Positions 16,052 to 25,322 of a DNA stretch of 64,000 nucleotides are shown piece after piece (the first letter of the stretch is position 1; each line of letters begins with the position of its first letter). This DNA is from Microbacterium sp. Root61 (GTDB taxonomy: Bacteria; Actinomycetota; Actinomycetes; Actinomycetales; Microbacteriaceae): positions 248,001-312,000 of the forward strand of contig NZ_LMGU01000001.1 in the NCBI RefSeq assembly GCF_001427525.1, in the 5' to 3' direction. The translations under genes and the position numbers were made by a program. Under the pieces are notes generated by a model. That model saw nothing but the letters and a program-made list of their open reading frames with translations, did no database searches and had not been told where the DNA came from.

Positions 16052-17893
16052 GTGCGTTTCGTGTGGGCCGTGGCGGCTTTCTTCCTGGCCGCCTTGATGA
16101 TCGGTGCGGGCATCGCCCAACGCACGGTCTTCCAAGGGCCGAAGACCGAGACCGCCGCGATCTCCGTCACGGAGGATGCTCCGTACGTCATGATCGACGG
16201 CGCGGTCCTCAACAAGCTGCCCGGTGCTCAGACCCTGCGTGCGCAGGGGGAGGGCACGATCTTCGCGGCGTACGGTCGGACGGACGACATGACCGCGTGG
16301 CTGGCCGAGTCCGACTTCACGCACGTCTCCCTGGACAAGAAGGGCGAGATCGTCACCGACGAGGTCGCCCCGACCGCCGCGCCGAGTCCTGAGGCGACCG
16401 CGGATTCCGCAGCCGGCGATGCCGCCGCGGATCCGGCCGCCGGATCCGAAGACGCCGCACCCGCGCTGAGCCCGGTCGGCTCCGACCTGTGGCTCGACGA
16501 GTTCCAGCAGGATGACCTGCTGATCGCTCCGCTGCAGCTCCCCGAGACGATGAGCGTGCTGGTCGCCTCGGACGGCACGGCCGCCGCCCCCGCGAAGATC
16601 TCCGTGTCGTGGCCCATCGGCAACGGCACGCCCTGGGCCGGACCCCTCATCGTCGCCGGCGGCGTCCTGATGGCGATCGGCGTGTTCCTGTACATCCTCG
16701 GCATCCGTCACGCCCGCCGCTCGCGCGGACCCCGTCGCAAGGGGCTCCCGTTGCCCGTGACCGAGCCGATCGACTTGGCCGTGGAGGGCGCCGACAAGGG
16801 CGTCATCAGCTCCGGCCCGTCCTCGCGCCGCTCCGTCACCGGTCGTCGTGCGTTCGCCGTCGTGCCGGTCGTCGCAGTCTCCGCCCTCCTGTTCACGGGC
16901 TGCTCCGCAGACTCCTGGCCGAGCTTCGCCGGATCGCCGACACCGACGCCCACGGCATCCGTCATCGTCCCCGAGGGGCAGATGGCGCCGGCCGTGACCG
17001 AAGCGCAGGCCGCCCGCATCCTGGCCCGCATCTCCGACACGGTCGCGACCGCGGACGAGACCAGCGACCCGGCGCTGGCCGCCACGCGCGTGGACGGTGC
17101 TGTGCTCGCCGAGCGCACCACCAACTACACGCTGCGCGCCGCGGTTCCCGACGTTGCGGCCCCGGCTGCGATCGAGACCAAGCCTCTGAAGATCGTGCTT
17201 CCGCAGACCTACGACGAATGGCCGCGCAGCTTCATGGCCGTGGTCGATGACCCGACCGACAAGGTCTCCAGCATCATGATGGTGACGCAGCAGGACGCCT
17301 GGTCGCCGTACAAGCTGTCGTACATCGCGAACCTCGAGGCCTCGACGCAGATGCCGGATCTCGCGGCCGTGTACGTCGGCGCGTCGCAGGTTCCGCCGGA
17401 CTCCTCGTTCCTCGCGATGGCGCCCGACGAGCTGGCCGCCGCGTACGCCGATATCCTGAACAAGGGCGCCGACAGCGAGTTCTTCGGTCAGTTCGACACC
17501 GACGCGGATCACTTCCGGGTGAGCGTCGCCGAAGACCGCCAACGCCGCCTGGACGAGTTCAACACCACCGCCGCATCCACCGGAAGCCTCACCTTCGAGT
17601 CGGCTCCCGGCGCCCAGCCCCCCATGGCTCTGGCTACGCTGGACAGTGGGGCGATCGTCGCGATCAACCTGAACGAGTCCGACACCGTGAAGCCGACGAA
17701 TGAAGATGCCGTCATCAAGCTCACGAACAACCCGACGGTGAAGGCTCTCGCCGGTGCGGAGCAGTCCTCGACCGGCTTCACCACCACCTACAGCGACCAG
17801 TTGTTCTTCTACGTCCCGGGTCCGGGTTCCAAGGAGAAGATCCGGTTGCTCGGGTACTCCTCCAATGTCCTCGACGCAAAGGTGATCCAGTGA
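16052..17893 (+). CDS. Membrane protein with internal lipobox-like segment, unknown function
   Basis: The 613-residue protein has a transmembrane segment at residues 3-21, an extracellular region with an Ala/Asp-rich linker (about 105-145), and a second segment at about 197-218 followed by a very basic cytoplasmic stretch. A third hydrophobic run at about 267-283 ends in 'ALLFTGC', which looks exactly like a lipoprotein signal peptide with Cys284 after it. The C-terminal 330 residues should be outside the cell. Topology is consistent with three membrane passes. GTG 16052 is chosen for GAGAGG 8 nt upstream. Its stop overlaps the thioredoxin-TPR gene (GTGA). I recognise no named family. Confidence 0.8.
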   Translation: MRFVWAVAAFFLAALMIGAGIAQRTVFQGPKTETAAISVTEDAPYVMIDGAVLNKLPGAQTLRAQGEGTIFAAYGRTDDMTAWLAESDFTHVSLDKKGEIVTDEVAPTAAPSPEATADSAAGDAAADPAAGSEDAAPALSPVGSDLWLDEFQQDDLLIAPLQLPETMSVLVASDGTAAAPAKISVSWPIGNGTPWAGPLIVAGGVLMAIGVFLYILGIRHARRSRGPRRKGLPLPVTEPIDLAVEGADKGVISSGPSSRRSVTGRRAFAVVPVVAVSALLFTGCSADSWPSFAGSPTPTPTASVIVPEGQMAPAVTEAQAARILARISDTVATADETSDPALAATRVDGAVLAERTTNYTLRAAVPDVAAPAAIETKPLKIVLPQTYDEWPRSFMAVVDDPTDKVSSIMMVTQQDAWSPYKLSYIANLEASTQMPDLAAVYVGASQVPPDSSFLAMAPDELAAAYADILNKGADSEFFGQFDTDADHFRVSVAEDRQRRLDEFNTTAASTGSLTFESAPGAQPPMALATLDSGAIVAINLNESDTVKPTNEDAVIKLTNNPTVKALAGAEQSSTGFTTTYSDQLFFYVPGPGSKEKIRLLGYSSNVLDAKVIQ

Positions 17894-18840
17894 CCGATTC
17901 CGCTCCCGGAGCCGTCATGCGCGGCGCCGTCGATCTCTCGTCGCTGCGCAACCGTCCGCAGACACCGGCCGCACCGGCCGGGGGTGCGCCACCGTCCGCC
18001 CCGACCGCCGTGAACTCGCTCGTGATGGATGTCACCGACGACTCGTTCGCGCAGATCCTCGAACTCTCCCGCACTGTGCCCGTCGTCGTGGACCTCTGGG
18101 CCGAGTGGTGCGGACCGTGCAAGCAGCTCAGCCCCGTCCTGGAGAAGGTCGTCGCCGAGCTCGGCGGTCGCGTCGTCCTGGCGAAGGTGGATGTCGACGC
18201 CAACCCCCAGCTTTCGCAGGCGTTCCGCGCGCAGTCCATCCCGATGGTCGTCGCGCTCCTGGCCGGTCAGCCGGTGCCGCTGTTCACCGGTGCCGTGCCC
18301 GAGCAGCAGGTGCGCGAGGTCTTCGCCCAGCTGCTGCAGATGGCCGCGCAGAACGGCGTGACCGGCACGGTCGACGTGACGGGAGAGGCCGCGCCCGACG
18401 AGGCGGCGGAACCCGCTGAGCCGGAACTTCCCCCGCTGCATGCGGAGGCCTTCGACGCGATCGAGGCGGGCGACTACGCCCGCGCCGCGACCGCGTACGA
18501 GCAGGCGCTGGCCGAGAACCCTCGCGACGAGGACGCCCGCGCCGGGCTCGGTCAGGTGCGCCTGCTCGCCCGCGTGCAGGGACTGGATCTGCAGGCCGTG
18601 CGCGCCGCTGCTGCCGCCGCCCCGCTCGACCAGGAGGCGCAGTTCGCCGCCGCGGATCTGGATCTGGCCGGCGGCCATGTCGAGGACGCGTTCGGACGCC
18701 TGCTCGACCTGTTCGCCGCGTTGCCGAACGACGAGCGTGCCCCGGTGCGCGAGCGCCTGGTGGAGCTGTTCGGCCTCATCGGCGACAGCGACCCGCGCGT
18801 CCTGCGCGCCCGCGGCCGCCTCACCTCGCTGCTCTTCTAG
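17890..18840 (+). CDS. Thioredoxin-TPR co-chaperone (CnoX/YbbN-like)
   Basis: The 316-residue protein has a Pro/Ala linker at the N-terminus, a thioredoxin domain (about residues 43-150) with 'VVVDLWAEWCGPCKQLSPVLEKV', so both Cys74 and Cys77 are present, and 'KVDVDANPQLSQAFRAQSIPMV'. A C-terminal TPR-like helical domain starts near 'FDAIEAGDYARAATAYEQAL'. E. coli CnoX is a holdase and redox protector that lacks a complete CXXC; this protein retains it, as do many actinobacterial versions, so disulfide exchange is plausible. There is no signal peptide, so it is cytosolic. The start GTG overlaps the stop of the upstream membrane protein. Confidence 0.88.
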   Translation: MTDSAPGAVMRGAVDLSSLRNRPQTPAAPAGGAPPSAPTAVNSLVMDVTDDSFAQILELSRTVPVVVDLWAEWCGPCKQLSPVLEKVVAELGGRVVLAKVDVDANPQLSQAFRAQSIPMVVALLAGQPVPLFTGAVPEQQVREVFAQLLQMAAQNGVTGTVDVTGEAAPDEAAEPAEPELPPLHAEAFDAIEAGDYARAATAYEQALAENPRDEDARAGLGQVRLLARVQGLDLQAVRAAAAAAPLDQEAQFAAADLDLAGGHVEDAFGRLLDLFAALPNDERAPVRERLVELFGLIGDSDPRVLRARGRLTSLLF

Positions 18841-18857
18841 CCCCGCGGCGCGCTCAC

Positions 18858-18874
18858 AGCGCGTTTGACGCGCT
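18858..18874. terminator. Weak hairpin between convergent genes
   Basis: AGCGCG (18858-18863) and CGCGCT (18869-18874) enclose TTTGA between the thioredoxin-TPR gene and glgB. There is no T-run, so termination is only suggested by its place. Confidence 0.3.
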
Positions 18875-21053
18875 AACCCTGCGTCGGTGAGGGAATGTGC
18901 GCCTCGGGATCGTGGCGCAGCCACAGGACGCCCAGTGGCGGCAGGATCATCGACGCCCGCCGACCGTCATGGGTGTGAACCAGTCCGAGGTTGCCGACAC
19001 CCGATCCGCCGTAGGCGACCGCATCCGTATTCAGGATCTCGTGCCACACGCCCGGTTCGGGCAGGTCGAGCTCGTACCCGTGCACCGGCTCGCCGGAGAA
19101 GTTGCACACCACCACCACCGCATGGCCGTGCGTATCGCGGCGGGCGAACGCGATGACGTTCGGGTTCCATGACGGCGCGCCCAGCCGGGTGAAGGCGGCC
19201 GCCTCGCCGTCGCGCGCCCACAGCGCCGGCTCGGCGCGGTAGGTGCGGTTCAGCACCGCGACGAAGCTCTGCAGCTGCGCGTGGGACGGCTGCTCGAGGA
19301 TCCACCAGTCCAGTCCGCGGCCCTCGGACCACTCGGACAGCTGACCGAACTCCTGGCCCATGAACAGCAGCTGCTTGCCGGGGTGACCCCACATATATGC
19401 CAGGAAGGCGCGCATGTTGGCGAGCTTCTGCCAATGGTCGCCCGGCATCCGGGTGAACAGACTGCCCTTGCCGTGCACGACCTCGTCGTGGCTGATCGGC
19501 AGGATGAAGTTCTCGGTGAACGCGTACACGAAGGAGAACGACAGTTCGCCCTCATGGTGCGAGCGGTACATCGGATCGCGCGCGATGTACTGCAGCGAGT
19601 CGTTCATCCACCCCATGTTCCACTTGAAGCCGAAGCCGAGTCCGGCGCGGTCGGTGGGCGCGGTGACACCGGGGAAGCTGGTGGACTCCTCCGCGACGAT
19701 GGCGATGCCCGGGTAGCGCTTGTACGCGGTCGCGTTGACCTCCTGCAGGAAGCGGATGGCCTCGAGGTTCTCGCGGCCGCCGTGGATGTTCGGCGACCAC
19801 TCGCCGTCCTCGCGGGAGTAGTCCAGGTACAGCATCGAGGCGACGGCATCCACGCGCAGCCCGTCGACGTGGAACTCCTCGAACCAGTACAGCGCGTTCG
19901 CGACGAGGAAGTTGCGGACCTCGTTGCGGCCGTAGTCGAAGATGTACGTGCCCCAGTCCTTGTGCTCGCCGCGACGGGGATCCGGATGCTCGTAGAGCGC
20001 TTCGCCGTCGAATCTGGCCAGCGCGAACGCGTCTTTCGGGAAGTGCCCGGGCACCCAGTCCATGATCACGCCGATGTCGGCCTGGTGCAGGCGGTCGATC
20101 AAGTAGCGCAGGTCGTCGGGCTGGCCGAAGCGACTCGTGGGTGCGTAGTAGCCGGTGACCTGGTAGCCCCAGGACCCGCCGAACGGATGCTCGGCCAACG
20201 GCAGGAACTCGATGTGGGTGAACCCCTGACCCGTCACGTACTCGATGAGCTCGTCCGCGGCGTCGCGGTAGGAGAGTCCCGGCCGCCAGGAGCCGAAGTG
20301 CAGCTCGTAGATCGACATCGGCTCCGACACGGGCCGGGAGGCCGCACGCCGGGTCATCCAGGCGGTGTCCTGCCAGGCGTAGGCGGAGTCGGTGACCACC
20401 GACGCGGTCGCCGGAGGAACCTCGGCGAACCGTGCCATCGGGTCGGCCTTGAGGATCCACTCTCCGCGGCGGGTCAGGATCTCGTACTTGTAGACCGTGC
20501 CGGCGCCGACCGCGGGCACGAACAGCTCCCAGACGCCGCTGCCACCCATCGACCGCATCGCGTGCGCGGTGCCGTCCCAGCCGTTGAAGCCGCCGACGAC
20601 GCGCACCGCGCGTGCATTCGGCGCCCACACGGTGAACGCCGTGCCGGTGGCGCCGGCGTCCTCGCGGACGTGCGCGCCCAGCACGCGCCACAGCTGCTCG
20701 TGGCGGCCCTCGGCGATGAGGTGCAGGTCGAGCTCGCCGATCGTGGGGGCGTGGCGGTACGGGTCGTCGGCCACGAAGTCCGGGCCGTCGACATAGGTGG
20801 CGGCGAGGCGGTACGGCCCGTTGGTCCCGGCGCGCACACCCTCCCAGATCCCGGCACGCACATGCTCCAGCGGGATGCGGGTGCCGTCGTCGAACACCGC
20901 GGTGACGCTTCGCGCGAGAGGGCGACGCGCCCGGACGACCCACTCGGGTGCCCCGGACGCGTCGATGCCGGCGTGGATGCCCAGCACCGCGTGCGGATCG
21001 TGGTGGGTGCCCGCGGCGACGGCGTCCAGGACTGCGGCATCGGGCGTGTTCAT
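18873..21053 (-). CDS. glgB: 1,4-alpha-glucan branching enzyme
   Basis: GlgB introduces alpha-1,6 branches into glycogen-like glucan. The 726-residue GH13 protein has an N-terminal beta-sandwich (CBM48-like, 'DPHAVLGIHAG', 'GTAFTVWAPNARAVRVVGGFNGWDG'), the barrel with 'GYQVTGYYAPTSRFG', 'GVIMDWVPGHFP', the nucleophile Asp in 'GLRVDAVASMLYLDYSR', the acid Glu in 'IVAEESTSFPGVT' and 'ISHDEVVHGKGS'. ATG 21053 overlaps the glgE stop (ATGA), so the two are coupled. The same frame stays open far upstream, but that region is covered by glgE in another frame and does not look like protein. The order glgX-glgE-glgB makes one glucan gene group. Confidence 0.95.
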   Translation of the reverse strand: MNTPDAAVLDAVAAGTHHDPHAVLGIHAGIDASGAPEWVVRARRPLARSVTAVFDDGTRIPLEHVRAGIWEGVRAGTNGPYRLAATYVDGPDFVADDPYRHAPTIGELDLHLIAEGRHEQLWRVLGAHVREDAGATGTAFTVWAPNARAVRVVGGFNGWDGTAHAMRSMGGSGVWELFVPAVGAGTVYKYEILTRRGEWILKADPMARFAEVPPATASVVTDSAYAWQDTAWMTRRAASRPVSEPMSIYELHFGSWRPGLSYRDAADELIEYVTGQGFTHIEFLPLAEHPFGGSWGYQVTGYYAPTSRFGQPDDLRYLIDRLHQADIGVIMDWVPGHFPKDAFALARFDGEALYEHPDPRRGEHKDWGTYIFDYGRNEVRNFLVANALYWFEEFHVDGLRVDAVASMLYLDYSREDGEWSPNIHGGRENLEAIRFLQEVNATAYKRYPGIAIVAEESTSFPGVTAPTDRAGLGFGFKWNMGWMNDSLQYIARDPMYRSHHEGELSFSFVYAFTENFILPISHDEVVHGKGSLFTRMPGDHWQKLANMRAFLAYMWGHPGKQLLFMGQEFGQLSEWSEGRGLDWWILEQPSHAQLQSFVAVLNRTYRAEPALWARDGEAAAFTRLGAPSWNPNVIAFARRDTHGHAVVVVCNFSGEPVHGYELDLPEPGVWHEILNTDAVAYGGSGVGNLGLVHTHDGRRASMILPPLGVLWLRHDPEAHIPSPTQG

Positions 21054-23134
21054 CGGGACTCCTTGACGTGCAGGATGTGCACCGGCTCGGTGAAGGCATC
21101 GAGTCGGACGAAGTTGTGCTCGGACCAGGTCCAGGTCGCGCCGGTGAACAGGTCCTCGACCTCGAACGGGTCGCCGGGCTCCACGCCCCACACGCGCGTG
21201 TCGAGGTGCACCATGGTCTGGCGCACCGAGTGCGGATCGACGTTCACGACGACGATCAGGGTGTCGGCGCGGCCCGTCGGGGAGAGCGCGGCCGGCAGGT
21301 GCTTGGAGAAGACCAGGATCCCGTCGTCGTCGCTCCAGTGCACGCGCAGGTTGCGCAGCTGACGGAGCGCGGGATGCTGCGCCCGGATCTCGTTCAGCCG
21401 CCGCAGGTACGGGGCGAGCGAGTCGCCGTGCGCCTCCGCGCCGGCCCAGTCGCGGACCTTGTACTCGTACTTCTCGTTGTCGAGGTTCTCCTCGGAACCC
21501 GGTCGCGCGACGTTTTCGTACAGCTCGTAGCCGGCGTACACGCCGTACGTCGGGGCAGCCGTCGCCGCGATCGCCGCGCGGATCTTGTACGCCGGGCGTC
21601 CGCCGAACTGCAGATACTCGGTGAGGATGTCGGGGGTGTTGACGAACAGGTTCGGCCTCAGGAAGTCGGCGGTGTCGTCGGCCAGGCCCGTGAGGAACTC
21701 CTCCAGCTCCGGCTTGGTGTTGCGCCACGTGAAGTACGTGTAGCTCTGCTGGAATCCGGCGATCGCCAGCCCCTGCAGCGGGGCAGGACGGGTGAAGGCC
21801 TCGGCGAGGAACACCACATCGGGGTCCTGCGCCGTCACGGTCGCGATCAGCCACTCCCAGAACTGCAGCGGCTTGGTGTGCGGGTTGTCGACGCGGAAGA
21901 TCCGCACGCCCTGGGCGATCCAGTGCCGCACGACACGCAGCACCTCGGCGCGGATGCCCTCGGGGTCGTTGTCGAAGTTGACCGGATAGATGTCCTGGTA
22001 CTTCTTCGGCGGGTTCTCCGCGAAGGCGATAGTGCCGTCCGGCAGGCTCGTGAACCACTCCGGATGCTCGGTCACCCAGGGGTGATCCGGTGCCGCCTGC
22101 AGAGCGAGGTCGAGCGCCACCTCGATGCCCTCGGCCCGGGCGCTGCGCACGAAGGCGCGGAAGTCGGCCAGCGTGCCCAGATCGGGGTGGACCGCGTCGT
22201 GCCCGCCGGCGGCGGACCCGATCGCCCACGGCGACCCCGGGTCGCACGGCTGCGGGTCGAGCGTGTTGTTGCGGCCCTTGCGGTTGATCGTGCCGATGGG
22301 ATGGATGGGCGGCAGGTACAGGACGTCGAAGCCCATCGCCGCCACGGCCGGCAGGCGCTTCATCGCGGTGCGGAAGGTGCCGCTCTTGATCGAGCCGTCC
22401 TTGAGCTTCTTGGCGCCCTCCGAGCGGGGGAAGAACTCGTACCAGGCGCCGACGCCGGCGCGCTCGCGCTCGACGAGGAGCTCGTGGCGCGCGCCGAGAC
22501 TGACCAGCGACATGAGTGGGCGGGCGGCGAAGTAGCCGGCGATGGCCGGGTTGCGCACGATCTGCAGGGCGGCGGCGTCATCGGCCGCCGGGTCGCGCAG
22601 GGTGAGGGCTGCCGCCTCGAGCACGCGGCGCTCGCCGATCGGACGGGCCTTCTCCGCTACGGCACGGTCGAACAGCTGCGCGCCGAGCTCACGCATGAGC
22701 GCAGCATCCACTCCCGCCGCGATCTTGACTTCGGCGGCGTGCTCCCAGGTGGCGAAGTCGTCGCCGAAGGACTCGAAGCGGAACGCCCAGACGCCCTGCT
22801 CGAGCGGTGCGATCACGGCCGCCCAGCGGTCGAAGCCGTCGGCCAGCGAAGTGAGGCGATGCAGCGACTCCTCGCCGGACGGCGAGAACAGGCGCACGTG
22901 CACGCCGATCCGGTCATGCCCTTCGCGGAATGCAGTGACGCGGAACGGCACCGCCTCGCCCACGTAGGCCTTCGGTCGGAAGAGCCCGCCGGGCACTGCC
23001 GGCGACGGCAGCGCGAGCGGGATGCGCGGCGTGATCGACTCCCGCTCCGGCTGCGAATCGGCGGCCGCGCGGAGCGGGATCACGGATGCGCTCCGGCACG
23101 CGGGCGGGGTTGGTGTTCGGGTCGTCGTGGCCAC
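21050..23134 (-). CDS. glgE: Alpha-1,4-glucan:maltose-1-phosphate maltosyltransferase
   Basis: GlgE extends alpha-1,4-glucan by transferring maltosyl units from maltose-1-phosphate, the actinobacterial route to glucan. The 694-residue protein contains the N-terminal domain ('RIPLALPSPAVPGGLFRPKAYVGE'), the inserted helical bundle, and the GH13-type barrel with 'GFDVLYLPPIHPIGTINRKG', the nucleophile Asp in 'VRIFRVDNPHTKP' and acid Glu in 'VVFLAEAFTRPA'. It also has the characteristic 'PPKKYQDIYPVNFDNDPEG'. It starts at GTG 23134 and there is a 41-bp gap to glgX upstream. Neither treS/pep2 nor a glgM gene is in this group, so the source of maltose-1-phosphate is encoded elsewhere. Confidence 0.95.
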   Translation of the reverse strand: MATTTRTPTPPACRSASVIPLRAAADSQPERESITPRIPLALPSPAVPGGLFRPKAYVGEAVPFRVTAFREGHDRIGVHVRLFSPSGEESLHRLTSLADGFDRWAAVIAPLEQGVWAFRFESFGDDFATWEHAAEVKIAAGVDAALMRELGAQLFDRAVAEKARPIGERRVLEAAALTLRDPAADDAAALQIVRNPAIAGYFAARPLMSLVSLGARHELLVERERAGVGAWYEFFPRSEGAKKLKDGSIKSGTFRTAMKRLPAVAAMGFDVLYLPPIHPIGTINRKGRNNTLDPQPCDPGSPWAIGSAAGGHDAVHPDLGTLADFRAFVRSARAEGIEVALDLALQAAPDHPWVTEHPEWFTSLPDGTIAFAENPPKKYQDIYPVNFDNDPEGIRAEVLRVVRHWIAQGVRIFRVDNPHTKPLQFWEWLIATVTAQDPDVVFLAEAFTRPAPLQGLAIAGFQQSYTYFTWRNTKPELEEFLTGLADDTADFLRPNLFVNTPDILTEYLQFGGRPAYKIRAAIAATAAPTYGVYAGYELYENVARPGSEENLDNEKYEYKVRDWAGAEAHGDSLAPYLRRLNEIRAQHPALRQLRNLRVHWSDDDGILVFSKHLPAALSPTGRADTLIVVVNVDPHSVRQTMVHLDTRVWGVEPGDPFEVEDLFTGATWTWSEHNFVRLDAFTEPVHILHVKESR

Positions 23135-23175
23135 GTCTTGAACCTACCGCGCAGCCGAGCCCGCAGACAGAAGTC

Positions 23176-25266
23176 CTACTCCGCCCGGAACAGATGCATC
23201 GAGGTCCCGACCACCGGGACATCTTCGCCGGGGGCGTACGCGACGTACGCGTTGTCGGGCGTTTCGTCGGCGCTGGACCACAGCGACACGTACCGCGTCA
23301 CGCCCTCGACGCGGGGGAGCGTGACCGTCGTCGGCTGCTCCGTGCCGTGCACGACGAGCAGGATGCGGTTGAACGCCTCGTTCTCGGGGGTCGAGGCCGC
23401 CAGGTACTGCAGGGTGCGGTTCGCGGGGCTCGTCCAACTCTCGATCGACATGGTCTCGCCGTGCGTGTCGTACCAGTCCATCACCGACGCGCTGGGCACC
23501 CGCATCTCCTCGTGCGCGAACCGCATCGGTCGCAGCGCCGGGTTCTCCCGCCGTAGCCGGGTGAGGCGCTGCACGTGCGCCTGGATGTCCTTCTGCCAGT
23601 CCTCGTGCTCCCACGCCAGCCAGGTGAGCGGGGAGTCGTGACAGTAGGCGTTGTTGTTGCCGCGCTGCGAGCGGGCGAACTCGTCGCCGGCGGTCAGCAT
23701 CGGCACGCCGGCGGACAGCAGGAGCGTGCCGAGCAGGTTGCGCATCGCCTTGCGGCGCGTGGCGAGGATGCCGGGGTCATCGGTCGGGCCTTCGGCGCCG
23801 TGGTTGAACGACCGGTTCGTGTCGGCGCCGTCGCGATTGTGCTCGCCGTTGCCGACATTGTGCTTGACGTCGTAACTGACGAGATCGCGCAGCGTGAAGC
23901 CGTCGTGGGCGGTGACGAAGTTGACGCTGGCCAGCGGGCCGCGGTCGGGGCTGAAGGTGTTGGACGAGCCGGCCAGGCGCGTGGCGAAGCCGCCGATGCC
24001 GACGGGGGCGGTGGCGGCACGGCGAGCGTAGTCCACGTCGCTCAGCCAGAAGTTGCGGACGCGGTCGCGGTAACGGTCGTTCCACTCGTGCCACCCGGCG
24101 CCGAAGTTACCGGTCTGCCAGCCGCCCATCCCGACATCCCACGGCTCGGCGATCTTCTTGACGTCCGCAAGCGCAGGGTCCTCCAGGATCGCCTGCAGCA
24201 GCGGATGCTCCGGCGTGAACGTGTGTGCGGCGTCCCGGCCGAGCGTGGCGGCGAGGTCGAAGCGGAAGCCGTCGATCTGCACGTCGTTCGCCCAGTACCG
24301 CAGCGAATCCAGGATGAGGCGTGCCGCGGCATCCGTCGACGTGTCCACCGCGTTGCCGCAGCCGGTGACGTCGATGTAGACGCCGTCGTCCTGCTGGCGG
24401 TAGTAGGCGCGGTTGTCGATGCCGCGCAGGCTCGTGCGCGGACCGCCGATGCCCTCCTCGGACGTGTGGTTGTAGACGACGTCGAGGATGACCTCGAGGC
24501 CGGCCTCGTGCAGCAGCTTCACCATGCCCTTGAACTCGCGCAGCACCGCCTCGGGCCCCTCGCGACGGCTCGCCTCGGTGGCGTACGGAGAGTGCGGCGT
24601 GAAGAAGTTGAGCGTGTTGTAGCCCCAGTAGTTCGACAACCCCTGGTGCACCAGGCGCGCCTCCGAGGCGAAGGCGTGCACCGGGAGCAGCTCGACGCTG
24701 GTGACGCCGAGTGTGAGCAGATGCTCGACCATCGCCGGGTGCGCCAGGCCCGCATAGGTGCCGTGCAAAGCGGGAGGAACGAGCGGATGCCGCTTCGTCA
24801 GGCCCTTCAGATGGCCCTCGTAGAGGACCGTGCGGTCCAGGGGCACGTTCGGCTTCGCGACGCCGCCCCAGTCGAAGGTGCCGTCCAGGACGACGGAGCG
24901 CCAGTCGTCGATCCCGCCGGTGACGAGCCCCTTGGAGTACGGCTCGATCAGCAGTGTCTGCGGGTTGAACGTGTTGCCGACCGCGTGCGGTCCGTCGACC
25001 CGGATCGCGTATCGCGCGCCGGGCTGCAGCAGCGGCGTGGTCACCGTCCAGATGCCGGATCCGGCAGGCTCGAGCGACGCGGTGTCGGTGATCCAGTCCA
25101 GGTCGGTGTCGTCGAAGATGACGAGTTCGATCGAGGACGCGCGCTCAGACCATATGCGGAGCGTTCCGACGCCGTCGTGCAGCCGTACGCCCAGTCCGTC
25201 GAAGTGCGACGCGTAGAGACCGGGCGGCGGCACGGCATCCTGACTGACGATCTCCGGGCTGAGCAT
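23176..25266 (-). CDS. glgX: Glycogen debranching enzyme (GlgX, isoamylase type)
   Basis: GlgX cleaves alpha-1,6 branch points in glucan that has been shortened by phosphorylase. The 696-residue GH13 protein has an N-terminal CBM48-like domain ('GLYASHFDGLGVRLHDG', 'SIELVIFDDTD'), the barrel with 'ILDVVYNHTSEEGIGGP', the nucleophile Asp in 'QIDGFRFDLAATLGRD', acid Glu in 'KKIAEPWDVGMGGWQTGNF' and 'NFVTAHDGFTLRDLVSYD'. ATG 25266 ('MLSPEIVSQ') is chosen because a TACTGT -10 lies 7 nt upstream, implying a leaderless mRNA; longer in-frame starts would overlap the divergent cysteine desulfurase promoter region. Confidence 0.94.
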   Translation of the reverse strand: MLSPEIVSQDAVPPPGLYASHFDGLGVRLHDGVGTLRIWSERASSIELVIFDDTDLDWITDTASLEPAGSGIWTVTTPLLQPGARYAIRVDGPHAVGNTFNPQTLLIEPYSKGLVTGGIDDWRSVVLDGTFDWGGVAKPNVPLDRTVLYEGHLKGLTKRHPLVPPALHGTYAGLAHPAMVEHLLTLGVTSVELLPVHAFASEARLVHQGLSNYWGYNTLNFFTPHSPYATEASRREGPEAVLREFKGMVKLLHEAGLEVILDVVYNHTSEEGIGGPRTSLRGIDNRAYYRQQDDGVYIDVTGCGNAVDTSTDAAARLILDSLRYWANDVQIDGFRFDLAATLGRDAAHTFTPEHPLLQAILEDPALADVKKIAEPWDVGMGGWQTGNFGAGWHEWNDRYRDRVRNFWLSDVDYARRAATAPVGIGGFATRLAGSSNTFSPDRGPLASVNFVTAHDGFTLRDLVSYDVKHNVGNGEHNRDGADTNRSFNHGAEGPTDDPGILATRRKAMRNLLGTLLLSAGVPMLTAGDEFARSQRGNNNAYCHDSPLTWLAWEHEDWQKDIQAHVQRLTRLRRENPALRPMRFAHEEMRVPSASVMDWYDTHGETMSIESWTSPANRTLQYLAASTPENEAFNRILLVVHGTEQPTTVTLPRVEGVTRYVSLWSSADETPDNAYVAYAPGEDVPVVGTSMHLFRAE

Positions 25267-25273
25267 GCGTTCT

Positions 25274-25279
25274 ACAGTA
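25274..25279 (-). promoter_or_regulatory. -10 element (TACTGT) of glgX, leaderless
   Basis: On the minus strand TACTGT ends 7 nt before the glgX ATG at 25266. Transcription should begin at or next to the start codon. Confidence 0.5.
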
Positions 25280-25322
25280 GTTATGACGTGAGTCCATCGC
25301 GTTACGAGCGGAAAGGCGGGGC

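Noticed and set aside
19281..21362. A 693-residue plus-strand frame opposite glgB
   Set aside because: It is a shadow of the glgB and glgE genes with no ribosome-binding site and no domain I can recognise.
18873..22247. A 1124-codon fused GlgB read through from far upstream
   Set aside because: The upstream part overlaps glgE in another frame, and the real GlgB begins at ATG 21053 by overlap with the glgE stop.
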